A stretch of DNA of 64,000 bases from Burkholderiaceae bacterium (GCA_019745555.1 JAIESX010000012.1:20155-84154); one strand, 5' to 3'. Positions 27,140 through 36,760 are shown, counted from the first letter of the stretch. Numbers and translations: made by a program. Notes: generated by a model not told the origin, from the letters alone.

Positions 27140-27802
27140 ATGACCGAACAAGACATCGCCAACTACCTGCGCGGCAACCCCGCCTTCTTCGAGCGCCAGG
27201 CCGACCTGCTGGCCGAGATCTGCCTGATCAGCCCGCACAGCCGGCGCACCGTGAGCCTGCAGGAACGTCAGGCCGAGCTGCTGCGCGAGAAGATCCGCAT
27301 GCTCGAAGGCCGGCTCATGGAGATGATCCGCCATGGGGGCGACAACCTCGTGCTGTCGGACAAGATGCTGCGCTGGGCGCGCGACCTCTTCCTCGTGGAG
27401 GCGGAAGACCTGATCCCTGAAGCCATCGTCGACTCCATCCAGCTGCAGTTCGCCGTGCCCCAGACCGCCATCCGTCTCTGGGGCGTGGACGAGGCCTTTG
27501 CGGGCGAGTCCTGGGCCCAGCGCGTGAGCGAAGACGCGCGCCTGCTGGCAGATTCCCTGCGCGAGCCTTTTTGCGGCGTCAATTCGGGTTTCGAGGCGAC
27601 CCAATGGCTGCCGCAACCCGAGCAGGCTGTTTCATTGGCCCTGCTGCCCCTGCGTCCGCTGGAAGCGGGCAACAGCGGCCCGGCCTTCGGCATGATCGTG
27701 CTGGCTTCGCCCGATGCGCAGCGCTACACCAGCACCATGGGCACCGATTTCCTGGTGCGCATCGCCGAGGTGGCGAGTGCTGCCCTGTCGCGCCTGAGGT
27801 AG
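27140..27802 (+). CDS. DUF484 protein (YigA family)
   Basis: A 220-residue protein with a short N-terminal helical part (EQDIANYLRGNPAFFERQADLLAEI begins it), a coiled-coil (about 35-60) and a GAF-like domain (about 80-215). This is the DUF484/YigA family found between dapF and xerC in many proteobacteria; its biochemical role is not known. It lies 17 bases after dapF and 2 bases before xerC. Confidence 0.82.
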   Translation: MTEQDIANYLRGNPAFFERQADLLAEICLISPHSRRTVSLQERQAELLREKIRMLEGRLMEMIRHGGDNLVLSDKMLRWARDLFLVEAEDLIPEAIVDSIQLQFAVPQTAIRLWGVDEAFAGESWAQRVSEDARLLADSLREPFCGVNSGFEATQWLPQPEQAVSLALLPLRPLEAGNSGPAFGMIVLASPDAQRYTSTMGTDFLVRIAEVASAALSRLR

Positions 27803-27804
27803 GC

Positions 27805-28761
27805 ATGAGCACGCCAGCGCAGCCCGGCAGCGACGATCAGCAGCTGGTCGAGCGCTATCTTGAGCACGTGCGGGTGGAAAAACGCCTGGCCCTGCGCACG
27901 GTCGAGCTCTATGCGCTCGACCTGCGCCGGCTCGGCGAGTTCGCTGCCCAGGCCGGCGTGCCGCTGGCCAGTGTGCACAGCGCCCATGTGCGGCGCTGGA
28001 TCGCCCAGATGCACGCTGCGGGTCGCAGCGGCCGCGGCATCGCACTCATCCTTTCGGGCTGGCGCGGCTTCTACGCCTGGCTGGGCCGCGAGGGGCGTGT
28101 GACCAGCAATCCGGTGCAGGACGTGCGTGCCCCCAAGGCGGCCAAACCCCTGCCCAAAGCGTTGAGCGTGGACGACGCGGTGCAACTCGCGGCCCATCGC
28201 GACGAGGACGACGATCCCTGGCTGCAGGCGCGCGACGCGGCCATGACCGAGCTGCTCTACAGCAGCGGCCTGCGTGTGAGCGAGCTCACGGGCCTGGATG
28301 TGCACGCGAGCTCAAGCGCCCGGGGCTGGATCGACCTGCAGGCCGGCGAGGCCCATGTGCTGGGCAAGGGCAGCAAGCGCCGCAGCGTGCCCGTGGGCGC
28401 GGCGGCGATGACGGCCTTGAAGCACTGGCTGGCGCTGCGCGCACAGGCCGGTGTGCTTGCGGATCAGCCCGCGCTCTTCATTGGCCGTCACGGCACGCGG
28501 CTCACGCCCCAGTCCATCTGGCAGCGCCTCAAGCGCCGCAGCCTGCAGGCCGGCCTGGCCACGCCGGTGCACCCACACATGCTGCGCCATTCCTTCGCCA
28601 GCCATGTGCTGCAGTCCAGCAGCGATCTGCGCGCCGTGCAGGAGCTGCTGGGTCATGCCAACATCGCCACGACCCAGGTCTACACGCGACTCGATTTCCA
28701 GCACTTGGCCCAGGCCTACGACGCGGCGCATCCGCGCGCGCGCGTCAAAGGTGGCAAGTAG
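27805..28761 (+). CDS. xerC: Tyrosine recombinase XerC
   Basis: A 318-residue recombinase that with XerD resolves chromosome dimers at dif. A SAM-like N-terminal domain (15-105) precedes the catalytic domain. Active-site residues are visible in SGLRVSEL (Arg), LGKGSKRR (Lys), HPHMLRHSFASH (His, Arg), LGHANIATTQ (His) and VYTRLDF (Tyr nucleophile). The dapF-DUF484 context supports XerC rather than XerD or a phage integrase. Confidence 0.9.
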   Translation: MSTPAQPGSDDQQLVERYLEHVRVEKRLALRTVELYALDLRRLGEFAAQAGVPLASVHSAHVRRWIAQMHAAGRSGRGIALILSGWRGFYAWLGREGRVTSNPVQDVRAPKAAKPLPKALSVDDAVQLAAHRDEDDDPWLQARDAAMTELLYSSGLRVSELTGLDVHASSSARGWIDLQAGEAHVLGKGSKRRSVPVGAAAMTALKHWLALRAQAGVLADQPALFIGRHGTRLTPQSIWQRLKRRSLQAGLATPVHPHMLRHSFASHVLQSSSDLRAVQELLGHANIATTQVYTRLDFQHLAQAYDAAHPRARVKGGK

Positions 28762-28766
28762 AAGCC

Positions 28767-30497
28767 CTAGAAGGTTTCCCAGTCACCGTCGTCTGCACCA
28801 GCCGCCTTGGCAGGCGCCTTCACAGGTGGCGTGGCGGCGGGCGCTGCCAGACGCTGAGGGGCGGCTGATGCGGGTCTGGGAGCAGGCGCGCGAGCCGGAG
28901 CGGTCGGCGCTGCCGCGGCTGCCATGCCTTTCGGCGGTGCTTGCCCCGTGTCGCCCGCCAGCCTGAACACGGCTACGGTCTGCACCAGCTCCTGGGCCTG
29001 CGTCTTGAGGCTGCTGGCGGCGGCGGCCATCTCTTCCACCAGGGCCGCATTCTGCTGGGTGGTCTGGTCCATGCTCGTGATGGCCTCGCCCACCTGGGCC
29101 ACGCCCTGGCTCTGCTCGCTGCTGGCGGCGCTGATCTCGCCCATGATGTCGGTCACGCGCCGGATGCTGGCCACCACCTCGTTCATGGTGGCGCCGGCCT
29201 GGTCCACCAGGGCGGTGCCGCGGCCCACACGTTCCACGCTGTCGGTGATCAGGGTCTTGATCTCCTTGGCCGCTTCGGCACTGCGCCCGGCCAGGCTGCG
29301 CACCTCGCTGGCCACGACCGCGAAGCCACGGCCCTGTTCGCCCGCGCGCGCCGCTTCCACGGCGGCGTTGAGCGCCAGGATGTTGGTCTGGAAGGCGATG
29401 CCGTCAATCACGCTGATGATGTCGTGGATCTTGCGCGCGCTGTCGTTGATGCCCTTCATCGTGTCCACCACCTGGGCCACGACCTCGCCGCCCTGCACGG
29501 CCACCGTCGAGGCGCTCTGCGCGAGCTGGTTGGCCTGGCGGGCGTTGTCGGCGTTCTGCCGCACGGTGGAGGAGAGTTCTTCCATCGACGCCGCGGTCTC
29601 TTCCAGCGCGCTGGCCTGGCTCTCGGTGCGGGCCGAGAGGTCGTTGTTGCCGGTGGCGATCTCGGCGCTGGCGTTGGAGACGGCGTCGCTCCCCTGGCGC
29701 ACCTGGTTGACGAGACGGGTCAGGGCATTCTGCATGTCGCGTACGGCGTGCAGCAGCTGGCCGATCTCGTCCTGGGTGTTGGGCGTGATGCGCGCGCTCA
29801 AATCGCCCTCGGCCACCTTGCGCGTGAGCTGGGCGGCGTAGGACAGGCCGCCAGCGATGGTGCGGTTGAGCGTGCGGGCGATGAGCAGGCCCAGCACGAT
29901 GGTGACCAGCAGGGCCCCCAGGTTGCCGTACAGCACGCTGGTCTGGATGGCGGCACTCTCCTCACGGGCCTGCAGGCCGCCGTCCTGGGCGATCTTGCCG
30001 AGCGTGCGCAGCTGGGTGGTGAGGACGCCGAAGGTCTGCAGCGCCGGCCCCTTGAGAATATCCAGCGCCTCTTCGTCACGACGCTGGCGGGCCAGGCCCA
30101 CGATCTCGGCCTGTTGCGCCTGGTACTGCTTCCAGCCAGCCTGCAAGGCAACCAGTGCCTGCTGCTCGGCGCCGGAGGAGAAGATGTCAGCCAGGCTCTG
30201 CAGTTCCTTGTTGATGTTGCCGCCCATGTCGTCCATCTGCTTTTCGAGCGCACGGCGCTCGTCTTCGCCGAAGGTCAGCACGTGTTGGAACTGGGCCGCC
30301 CGCAGCAGGCTGACCTGGGTGCCCAGGAGGCCGGCGTGCCGCGTGCCCGGCAGCCAGCGGTCGGCGATCAGGCTGGAATGGCTGTTGAGCGTGCTGGTGC
30401 CGTAGACCGCGTACAAGGTCTGGGCCGCGGCCAGGCACAGCACGACGATGAAGCCGCCCATGAGCTTGGTCCCGATCTTGACATCCTTGAATCGCAT
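28767..30497 (-). CDS. Methyl-accepting chemotaxis protein
   Basis: A 576-residue chemoreceptor: helix 1 (about 12-33), a helical periplasmic ligand domain (about 34-185), helix 2 (about 186-206), HAMP (207-260) and the cytoplasmic signalling hairpin whose tip reads [19 protein letters not shown] (two overlapping family motifs). A proline/alanine-rich linker of ~60 residues ends in DWETF at the extreme C-terminus, matching the xWETF pentapeptide that tethers CheR/CheB in Tar/Tsr. GAGGAG precedes ATG 30497. Ligand unknown; no other che gene is in the window. Confidence 0.88.
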   Translation of the reverse strand: MRFKDVKIGTKLMGGFIVVLCLAAAQTLYAVYGTSTLNSHSSLIADRWLPGTRHAGLLGTQVSLLRAAQFQHVLTFGEDERRALEKQMDDMGGNINKELQSLADIFSSGAEQQALVALQAGWKQYQAQQAEIVGLARQRRDEEALDILKGPALQTFGVLTTQLRTLGKIAQDGGLQAREESAAIQTSVLYGNLGALLVTIVLGLLIARTLNRTIAGGLSYAAQLTRKVAEGDLSARITPNTQDEIGQLLHAVRDMQNALTRLVNQVRQGSDAVSNASAEIATGNNDLSARTESQASALEETAASMEELSSTVRQNADNARQANQLAQSASTVAVQGGEVVAQVVDTMKGINDSARKIHDIISVIDGIAFQTNILALNAAVEAARAGEQGRGFAVVASEVRSLAGRSAEAAKEIKTLITDSVERVGRGTALVDQAGATMNEVVASIRRVTDIMGEISAASSEQSQGVAQVGEAITSMDQTTQQNAALVEEMAAAASSLKTQAQELVQTVAVFRLAGDTGQAPPKGMAAAAAPTAPARAPAPRPASAAPQRLAAPAATPPVKAPAKAAGADDGDWETF

Positions 30498-30586
30498 AAC
30501 AGTCTCCTCGGCCTGGCGGCCCTGTGCCTGCACTCTAACTCCAAGGATACAAAAGGAAACCCCGGAAAAGCCCGACAATCCTGTCC

Positions 30587-31771
30587 ATGAAGTTGATACG
30601 CATCAAGGAGGGCAAGGATCGGGCGCTGCAGCGCCGGCATCCCTGGGTGTTCGAGTCGGCCATCGCCAAGGGTGGCGCCGATGCCGGAGAGACCGTGCGC
30701 CTGGAGTCGGCGCAGGGGGATTTCCTGGCCTGGGCGGCATTCAGTCCGCAGTCCAAGATCCGCGCGCGCGCCTGGAGCTTTGATGAGAAACAGCGCATCG
30801 ACGCAGCCTTCTTCACGCAACGCATTGCGGCGGCCGTGCGGGCGCGTGCACGTTTCGATATCCGCAGCAATGGCTTGCGCCTGGTGCATGGCGAAGCCGA
30901 TGGACTGCCCGGGCTCATCGTCGATCGCTACGGCGACACCCTGGTGGCGCAGTTCCTGAGTGCCGGTGCCGAGCGCTGGAAGAGCGTGCTGACCGATGCG
31001 CTGCTGGCCGAGACTGGTCTGGACAGACTGTATGAGCGCTCCGATGCCAGCGCGCGTGGCCTGGAAGGCCTGCCCGAGGCCACAGGCTGGTTGCGCGGCG
31101 AGGGCCCAACACAGCTCGTGCTGCAGGAGCACGACTGGCAGCTCGGCCTGGACATCGCCCAGGGACACAAGACCGGCTTTTACCTCGACCAGCGCGACAG
31201 CCGCAAGCGCTTTGCCGACTACGCGGCACGCCTCCAGTTCCAGCGCGTGCTCAACTGCTATTGCTACACCGGTGGCTTCACCGTGGCGGCCCTGGCCGGC
31301 GGTGCGGCCCATGTCACGTCCATCGATTCGTCCGGCCCGGCGCTGGAGCAGGCGCGCACCAACGTGGCCCTCAACGGCCATGATCCGGCGCGCTGCGAGT
31401 TCCTCGACGCTGACGTCAACGCCAGCCTGCGCCGCTTTGCGCAGGAGGGGCGGACCTTCGACGCCATCGTGCTCGACCCCCCGAAGTTCGCACCCACCGT
31501 GGCGCATGCCGAGCGCGCGGCGCGGGCCTACAAGGACATCAACCGCCTGGCCTTCAAGATACTGGAGCCCGGCGGCGTGCTTTTCACCTACTCGTGTTCC
31601 GGCGGCATCAGCGCCGACCTGTTCCACAAGATCGTGGCCTCGGCCGGCACGGACGCCGGCGTCGACGGCTATATTCACGAACGCATGGGTGGTGCGCCCG
31701 ACCACCCCATGACCATCGCCTTCCCCGAGGGCGAGTATCTCAAGGGTCTGGTGGTCATGCGCAAGGCCTGA
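30587..31771 (+). CDS. Class I rRNA methyltransferase (RlmI-like)
   Basis: A 394-residue SAM-dependent methyltransferase of the RlmI/COG1092 type, which in E. coli makes m5C1962 in 23S rRNA. An N-terminal PUA-like domain (1-75), a central beta domain, and the methyltransferase fold follow: [15 protein letters not shown] (SAM loop), [10 protein letters not shown] and the catalytic [27 protein letters not shown] is a family signature. GACAAT (30574-30579) ends 7 bases before the ATG and no Shine-Dalgarno is present. Confidence 0.83.
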   Translation: MKLIRIKEGKDRALQRRHPWVFESAIAKGGADAGETVRLESAQGDFLAWAAFSPQSKIRARAWSFDEKQRIDAAFFTQRIAAAVRARARFDIRSNGLRLVHGEADGLPGLIVDRYGDTLVAQFLSAGAERWKSVLTDALLAETGLDRLYERSDASARGLEGLPEATGWLRGEGPTQLVLQEHDWQLGLDIAQGHKTGFYLDQRDSRKRFADYAARLQFQRVLNCYCYTGGFTVAALAGGAAHVTSIDSSGPALEQARTNVALNGHDPARCEFLDADVNASLRRFAQEGRTFDAIVLDPPKFAPTVAHAERAARAYKDINRLAFKILEPGGVLFTYSCSGGISADLFHKIVASAGTDAGVDGYIHERMGGAPDHPMTIAFPEGEYLKGLVVMRKA

Positions 31772-31784
31772 GGGCGGCGCCCTC

Positions 31785-31814
31785 TTGACAGGCTCGCTAC
31801 ACTCCTCATATATC
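31785..31814 (+). promoter_or_regulatory. Sigma-70 promoter of the COG0523 GTPase gene
   Basis: A consensus TTGACA (31785-31790), 18-base spacer and TATATC (31809-31814). Transcription would start near 31821, directly in front of an 11-bp inverted repeat. It is one of the few consensus -35 boxes in the window. Confidence 0.6.
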
Positions 31815-31823
31815 CCCCTGTCC

Positions 31824-31858
31824 TGGCCGCCAACCTGCCGTGTGCAAGTTGGCGGCCA
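31824..31858 (+). repeat. Perfect 11-bp inverted repeat in the GTPase leader
   Basis: TGGCCGCCAAC (31824-31834) and its exact reverse complement GTTGGCGGCCA (31848-31858), with a 13-base loop. It lies between the predicted transcription start and ATG 31879. It may be a protein-binding operator or an RNA hairpin controlling translation; there is no T-run, so not a simple terminator. Confidence 0.6.
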
Positions 31859-31878
31859 CTCCTTTGCGAGAGTGCATC

Positions 31879-32946
31879 ATGGCTTTGATTCCCGCCACCA
31901 TCCTCACCGGCTTCCTGGGAGCCGGCAAGACCACCCTGCTCAAACGCGTGCTGCAGGAGGCACACGGCCAGAAGATCGCCGTGATCGAGAACGAGTTCGG
32001 TGAAGAGAACATCGACAACGACATCCTCGTGTCGGACACGAAGGAGCAGATCATCCAGATGAGCAATGGCTGCATCTGCTGCACCATCCGCGAGGATCTG
32101 CGCACGACCCTGCAGGACCTGGCCGCCAGGAAGCGCAAGGGCGAACTGGACTTCGAGCGTGTGGTCATCGAGACCACGGGCCTGGCCGACCCCGGCCCGG
32201 TGACGCAGACCTTCTTCATGGACGACGAGATCGCCGAGAGCTTCCTGCTCGACTCCGTCATCACCCTGGTCGACGCCAAGCATGCGGCCCAGCAGCTCAA
32301 TGACCGCCAGGAGGCGCGCCGCCAGGTGGGTTTTGCCGACCAGATCTTCATCAGCAAGACCGACCTGGTGAGCGCTGAGGAGCTCGACGCCCTGCAGCAT
32401 CGCCTCAAGCACATGAACCCGCGGGCGCCGCAGAAGGCCGTGCATTTTGGCGAGGTGGCGATCCGGGAGGTGTTCGACCTGCGCGGCTTCAACCTCAATG
32501 CCAAGCTCGAGATCGACCCCGACTTCCTCAAGGACGACGACCATGGTCATGACCACGATCACGATCACCATGATCACGACCACGTGCACGGCGAGCACTG
32601 CAGCCACCCCTCGCACCAGCATGGCCACGGTCACCACCATCACCATGACGACGATGTGAAGAGCTTCGTCTTCCGCTCCGAGCGCGCTTTCGATCCGCAC
32701 AAGCTCGAGGACTTCCTCGGCGCCATCATCAATATCTACGGCCCGCGCATGCTGCGCTACAAGGGTGTGCTGTACATGAAGGGCACCGACCGCAAGGTCA
32801 TCTTCCAGGGGGTGCACCAGCTCATGGGCAGCGACCTGGGTCCCGAGTGGGCCGAGGGCGAGCAGCGCCTGAGCAAAATGGTCTTCATTGGTATCGACCT
32901 GCCCAAGGACATCCTGGTGCAGGGCCTCGAGCAGAGCCTGGTCTGA
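31879..32946 (+). CDS. COG0523 (CobW/YjiA/ZNG1) metal-chaperone GTPase with His-rich loop
   Basis: A 355-residue G3E GTPase. Walker A GFLGAGKTT starts at residue 11; the metal motif CICC (Cys65, 67, 68 in SNGCICCTIRED) is intact; ETTGLADP and SKTDLV are the other G motifs. Residues about 221-258 are a loop of alternating His and Asp with 20 or so histidines, the usual metal-binding insert. The CobW C-terminal domain covers about 262-350. Members deliver Zn, Co or other metals to client proteins. It directly precedes a dksA gene that lacks most zinc ligands. No Zur box was recognised. Confidence 0.87.
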   Translation: MALIPATILTGFLGAGKTTLLKRVLQEAHGQKIAVIENEFGEENIDNDILVSDTKEQIIQMSNGCICCTIREDLRTTLQDLAARKRKGELDFERVVIETTGLADPGPVTQTFFMDDEIAESFLLDSVITLVDAKHAAQQLNDRQEARRQVGFADQIFISKTDLVSAEELDALQHRLKHMNPRAPQKAVHFGEVAIREVFDLRGFNLNAKLEIDPDFLKDDDHGHDHDHDHHDHDHVHGEHCSHPSHQHGHGHHHHHDDDVKSFVFRSERAFDPHKLEDFLGAIINIYGPRMLRYKGVLYMKGTDRKVIFQGVHQLMGSDLGPEWAEGEQRLSKMVFIGIDLPKDILVQGLEQSLV

Positions 32947-33121
32947 GCCGGGTCACGGCGCGCGCGGGCTGTCGTTGTTTCGCAACCCCTGTCCATCGAG
33001 CGTGAACGGCAGTACACTCGCGCGCCATAAATTTCGGCTTCGCATGCCGGGTGGCCTTGCATTGCGGGTATAACAGCAGGCCAGAAGAAACGCGCAGGCC
33101 CCGCCTGCCAGGAGACAAGAA

Positions 33122-34132
33122 GTGAAAGCCAAACCAGGAAAGGTGTCCGTGTCTTCCAAAGCCAAATCCGCTGCGGGCAAGGCCAAACCGGCCCCCAAGA
33201 AAGCTGCCGCCAAGCCGGCCGCCAAGGCCAAGCCGGCCGTGAAGACCACCAAGCCTGGTGCGGCCAAGAAGGCCGTGGCCAAACCCGCCGCCAAGAAGCC
33301 GGCCGCCAAGCCTGTGGCCAAGAAGGCCGCTGCCAAACCCGTGGCCAAGAAAGCCCCGGCCAAGGCGCCCGCTACCAAGAGCAAGCCGGTTGCCAAGGCC
33401 CCTGCGAAAGCGCCCGTGAAGGCTTCGGCGAAAGCCGCGGTCAAGGCGGCGCCCGTCAAGGTGCCCCTCAAGACCGTGGCCGCCCCGGCACCTGTGCCGG
33501 CCAAGCCGCAGCCGCCGGTGCCCGAGGCACCGGTACGCACGGCCAAGGCTTCGGCCCGGCTGGCCCAGCTTACCGTTCCATCCATGGCCCAGACCTCGGC
33601 ATCCAATGCCGTGAAGGCCAGTTACGTCCCGACCATGTCCCAGACCCTGATTGCCCCTCCCCTGCCTTCTTCCATCAAGAAGGACCCCAAGCTCGCCAAC
33701 AACTGGAAGACCAAGCCCGGCGAGCAGCTCAGCGACGACGAGCTGATGGCCATGCCCGACAGCGAGTACATGAACGACAAGCAGCTCGCCGCCTTCCGCG
33801 TGCGCCTGCAGCAGCTCAAGCAAGACATCCTGAACAATGCCGGCGAGACCACCGAGCATCTGCGTGAAGACACCGTGATCGTGCCGGACCCGGCCGACCG
33901 CGCCACCATTGAGGAAGAGCACGCGCTGGAGCTGCGCACGCGCGACCGCGAGCGCAAGCTGCTCAAGAAGATCGAGCAGTCCATCGCCCGAATCGACGCG
34001 GGCGACTATGGCTACTGCGACGAGACCGGCGAGCCCATCGGTGTGGGCCGTCTGCTGGCCCGTCCCACGGCCACCCTTTCGCTCGAGGCCCAGCAGCGCC
34101 GCGAGCTCAAGCAGAAGATGTTCGGGGATTGA
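33122..34132 (+). CDS. dksA: DksA with histone H1-like tail and degenerate zinc finger
   Basis: A 336-residue protein. Residues 1-~135 are almost only Lys, Ala, Pro and Val in AAKP/AKK repeats; ~135-190 is a linker; the DksA fold fills ~190-336. The coiled-coil tip DPADRA (the DxxDxA motif reaching the RNA polymerase active site) and LELRTRDRERKLLKKI are kept. Of the four zinc cysteines only Cys299 remains; the others are Thr302, Ser320 and Ala323. Standard DksA is ~150 residues. GTG 33122 follows GGAGAC; a later start would shorten only the tail. It mediates the stringent response with ppGpp. Confidence 0.85.
   Translation: MKAKPGKVSVSSKAKSAAGKAKPAPKKAAAKPAAKAKPAVKTTKPGAAKKAVAKPAAKKPAAKPVAKKAAAKPVAKKAPAKAPATKSKPVAKAPAKAPVKASAKAAVKAAPVKVPLKTVAAPAPVPAKPQPPVPEAPVRTAKASARLAQLTVPSMAQTSASNAVKASYVPTMSQTLIAPPLPSSIKKDPKLANNWKTKPGEQLSDDELMAMPDSEYMNDKQLAAFRVRLQQLKQDILNNAGETTEHLREDTVIVPDPADRATIEEEHALELRTRDRERKLLKKIEQSIARIDAGDYGYCDETGEPIGVGRLLARPTATLSLEAQQRRELKQKMFGD
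33150..33440 (+). repeat. Low-complexity Lys/Ala/Pro coding repeat in dksA
   Basis: Imperfect tandem units built from GCCAAG, AAGCCG and GCCGCC codons encode the basic tail of DksA. The units are not of fixed length, so this is coding low complexity rather than a satellite; length variation between strains is likely. Confidence 0.7.
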
Positions 34133-34177
34133 TCTCCGACAGGCCGTCTACCACCTTGCCGCACACATAATCAGGAC

Positions 34178-36043
34178 ATGGCTGAAGAGGAAAACCGGTC
34201 CGGCTTGCTGTCCAAGGTGGCCAAGTTCGTGCGCAATCCGACCAAGGACTGGTCGGAGCTTGATCAGAAGGAGCCTGAAGCCGAGGGCGGCTACAGCAAG
34301 GAGGCGCTCAAGGAGATGATCGAGCGCAAGCGCCAGAACGACTTCGTGCGCAAGCGCGAGTTCGACCACCTGCGCAAGCTTCGCCGCCGCGATCCCCTGG
34401 GGCCGCCGGATCAGGCAGGGCGCCCGTCCTTCTTCCAGAGCAGCATGACGTCGAACCACGACGACCGTGCCGAGACACTCAAGAAGATCGACGAGATCGA
34501 GGCCCAGATGTCGCGCCAGTGGTGGAAGGGCAAGGAGGCCGCCTCCCGTGCCGGCGCCTTTCCGATGGGTCCGGGGGCGGGTCTCAAGCCCGAAGCCGGC
34601 CCGACCCAGCCGCCGACGACCGTGCCCTCCGAGCCCGATGCGGCCGCCACCTCAGGGGGCGAGGACAGCCATTTCCAGCCCACCGAGGCCTCGGGCTTGC
34701 GCCCGGGCAGTTCCCAGTGGGGCGAGCCCGAGGGTGGCGGCGAGTACATCCCGACCCAGCTGGCCGATGCATCGCCCACGGTGCCGGCTTCCATGGCCTT
34801 GCGCCAGGGGCTGGCGGCCAGCGCGAGCCGGCCCATCAGCCGGCCGCAGTCCCTGCCGCCGCAAGGCGGACCGCGCATGCCGGTCGGGGCCGGTTTCTCC
34901 ACGCAGCGTCTCTACGCCCAGGTGCCGGTCGACAACCTGACCGACCCCGACCTGGAGGACGCGGCCATCCGCTTTGCCAACGGTGACGATGCCGGCGCCG
35001 AGGAAAGCCTGCTGGCTGCGCTGGCGTCCGGCGAGCAGCGGCCCGAGCTGACCGAGACCTGGATGTCGGCGCTGTTCGATCTCTACCGTGCCACCGGCCA
35101 GCAGGCCCGTTTCGACAGCGTGGCGCTGGAGTTTGCCAACCGCTACGGCCGCTCGGCGCCGGCCTGGTTCTCCATGCCTGACATGCTGGGCCGCAGCAAG
35201 AGCGTGGCGCCGGTCAAGGCGCGTCCCAGCACCTCGGTGGCCAGCCCGGCCGACTGGAGCAGCCCTGCCCAGCTCGACGCCGCCGCGCTGCAGGAACTGC
35301 AGGCCCTGATGCGTGTCCCCGGGCCCCTGGTGCTGGACTGGCAGGCGGTGGGGGCCATCGCCCCCGACGCGGTACCTCTGCTGTCGCAGATGGTGGCCCA
35401 CTGGTGCGTGTCGCCGGCCTTGCTCGTCTTCCGCGGCCATGCCAGTCTGGAGCGCGCGCTGCTGGCCCTCACCCCCTCGGGCGACCGCAGCGTGGACCCG
35501 GTGTGCTGGCAGCTGCGCATGGATGCGCTGCGCATCATGCGTCTGCAGGATGCCTTCGAACTCGTGGCGCTGGACTACTGCGTCACCTACGAGGTCTCGC
35601 CGCCGTCCTGGCAGGAGCCGCGCTGCAGCTGTGACCTGCAGGGCCTGAACGACCCGGCCGAGGCCGAGGCCGAAGACATCCGCTCCCGCTGGGACGAGCC
35701 TCACTCCATGTGGGACGACCCTTTGCGCAACCTCACGGTCCCGGCCGGGCTGGAGGAGCAGCCGCCCGCCGTGGTCGAGCTCTACGGCGAGATCATCGGT
35801 GACGCCGCCGAGGTGCTGGCCAAGCTTGAAAAGGGCATGGAGGGCTCGACCCGCATGGTCGTGTCCTGCGCCCGTCTGATCCGGGTGGACTTTTCGGCCG
35901 CCGGCAGCATCCTCAACTGGGTGGCCGAGCAGCAGGGCCAGGGCTGCCAGGTGCAGTTCCGTGACGTCAACCGCATGGTCGCGGCTTTCTTCAACGTGAT
36001 CGGCATCTCCGAGCATGCGCGCGTCGTTCCGCGTGCCGCATAA
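34178..36043 (+). CDS. Large STAS-domain protein of unknown function
   Basis: A 621-residue protein, apparently cytoplasmic. The charged N-terminus (1-130) is helical with a coiled-coil; 130-245 is a Pro/Ser/Gly-rich disordered stretch; ~245-330 may be TPR-like ([21 protein letters not shown] resembles one repeat and is split by prolines later). Two STAS-like regions follow: about 365-475 ([21 protein letters not shown]) and about 525-615 ([14 protein letters not shown], then [12 protein letters not shown]), the latter like MlaB/anti-sigma antagonists. I do not know its function. CATAAT (34166-34171) ends 6 bases before ATG. Confidence 0.65.
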   Translation: MAEEENRSGLLSKVAKFVRNPTKDWSELDQKEPEAEGGYSKEALKEMIERKRQNDFVRKREFDHLRKLRRRDPLGPPDQAGRPSFFQSSMTSNHDDRAETLKKIDEIEAQMSRQWWKGKEAASRAGAFPMGPGAGLKPEAGPTQPPTTVPSEPDAAATSGGEDSHFQPTEASGLRPGSSQWGEPEGGGEYIPTQLADASPTVPASMALRQGLAASASRPISRPQSLPPQGGPRMPVGAGFSTQRLYAQVPVDNLTDPDLEDAAIRFANGDDAGAEESLLAALASGEQRPELTETWMSALFDLYRATGQQARFDSVALEFANRYGRSAPAWFSMPDMLGRSKSVAPVKARPSTSVASPADWSSPAQLDAAALQELQALMRVPGPLVLDWQAVGAIAPDAVPLLSQMVAHWCVSPALLVFRGHASLERALLALTPSGDRSVDPVCWQLRMDALRIMRLQDAFELVALDYCVTYEVSPPSWQEPRCSCDLQGLNDPAEAEAEDIRSRWDEPHSMWDDPLRNLTVPAGLEEQPPAVVELYGEIIGDAAEVLAKLEKGMEGSTRMVVSCARLIRVDFSAAGSILNWVAEQQGQGCQVQFRDVNRMVAAFFNVIGISEHARVVPRAA

Positions 36044-36112
36044 AACACCCCGAAGCGGCTGCAGCTGTCTTGGACTTGGGCACTCGCGGAGCTGGCTTGG
36101 CCAGTCCACTGA

Positions 36113-36141
36113 GTGCGCCCCCTGAGGGGGGCGTAGCGCAC
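36113..36141. repeat. GC-rich palindromic (REP-like) element upstream of hslV
   Basis: GTGCGC (36113-36118) pairs with GCGCAC (36136-36141) and encloses CCCC-TGA-GGGG. It sits in a 134-base gap flanked by CACCCC (36047-36052) and GGGGTG (36158-36163). The look is that of dispersed palindromes I associate with Comamonadaceae genomes, but only one copy is in this window. Confidence 0.45.
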
Positions 36142-36177
36142 GAAGGGCGCGCAGTCTGGGGGTGGGACAATAGCACC

Positions 36178-36726
36178 ATGGAACAATTTCACGGCACCAC
36201 CATCGTCAGCGTGCGGCGCCAGACCGCCAACGGCCTGCAGGTGGCCATCGGCGGTGACGGCCAGGTCACGCTGGGCCACATCGTCGTCAAGGGCACGGCA
36301 CGCAAGGTGCGCAAGCTCTACCATGGCAAGGTGCTGGCCGGCTTTGCCGGCGCCACAGCCGATGCCTTCACGCTGTTCGAGCGTTTCGAGGCCAAGCTCG
36401 AGAAGCACCAGGGCCATCTGCAGCGTGCCGCCATCGAGCTCACGCGCGACTGGCGCACCGACCGCGTGCTGCGCCGGCTCGAAGCCATGCTGTCCGTAGC
36501 CGATCGCGAATGCTCGCTCATCATCAGTGGCAACGGCGACGTGCTCGAGCCCGAGCATGGCGTCGTGGCCATCGGCTCGGGGGGCGCCTACGCGCAGTCG
36601 GCCGCCATCGCCCTGCTCAAGCACACGCAGCTGGGCGCGGCCGAGATCGTCAAGCAGTCGCTCGAGATCGCGGGCGAGCTCTGCATCTATACCAATATGC
36701 ACCACACCATCGAGACGCTGGACTGA
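36178..36726 (+). CDS. hslV: ATP-dependent protease peptidase subunit HslV
   Basis: A 182-residue proteasome-like peptidase that forms the HslUV protease with HslU. The catalytic Thr is residue 7: the sequence begins MEQFHG and then TTIVSVRR, so a six-residue propeptide must be removed, as in other Burkholderiales (E. coli removes only Met). [17 protein letters not shown] and [11 protein letters not shown] are conserved. An extended -10 TGGGACAAT ends 6 bases before the ATG, suggesting a leaderless message. hslU follows after 34 bases. Confidence 0.93.
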   Translation: MEQFHGTTIVSVRRQTANGLQVAIGGDGQVTLGHIVVKGTARKVRKLYHGKVLAGFAGATADAFTLFERFEAKLEKHQGHLQRAAIELTRDWRTDRVLRRLEAMLSVADRECSLIISGNGDVLEPEHGVVAIGSGGAYAQSAAIALLKHTQLGAAEIVKQSLEIAGELCIYTNMHHTIETLD

Positions 36727-36760
36727 GCGCCGCGTCCCGAAGGTTAGACGGATCAACACC

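Noticed and set aside
27805..28761. XerC-like gene as a mobile-element integrase
   Set aside because: The dapF-DUF484-xerC order, normal composition and absence of att repeats or phage genes point to chromosomal XerC.
31772..31878. Zur box upstream of the COG0523 gene
   Set aside because: No GTTATA-type AT-rich palindrome is present; the only dyad is GC-rich.
33150..33440. Possible tandem-repeat (VNTR) element
   Set aside because: Units vary in length and order and encode the basic DksA tail in frame; it is coding low complexity.
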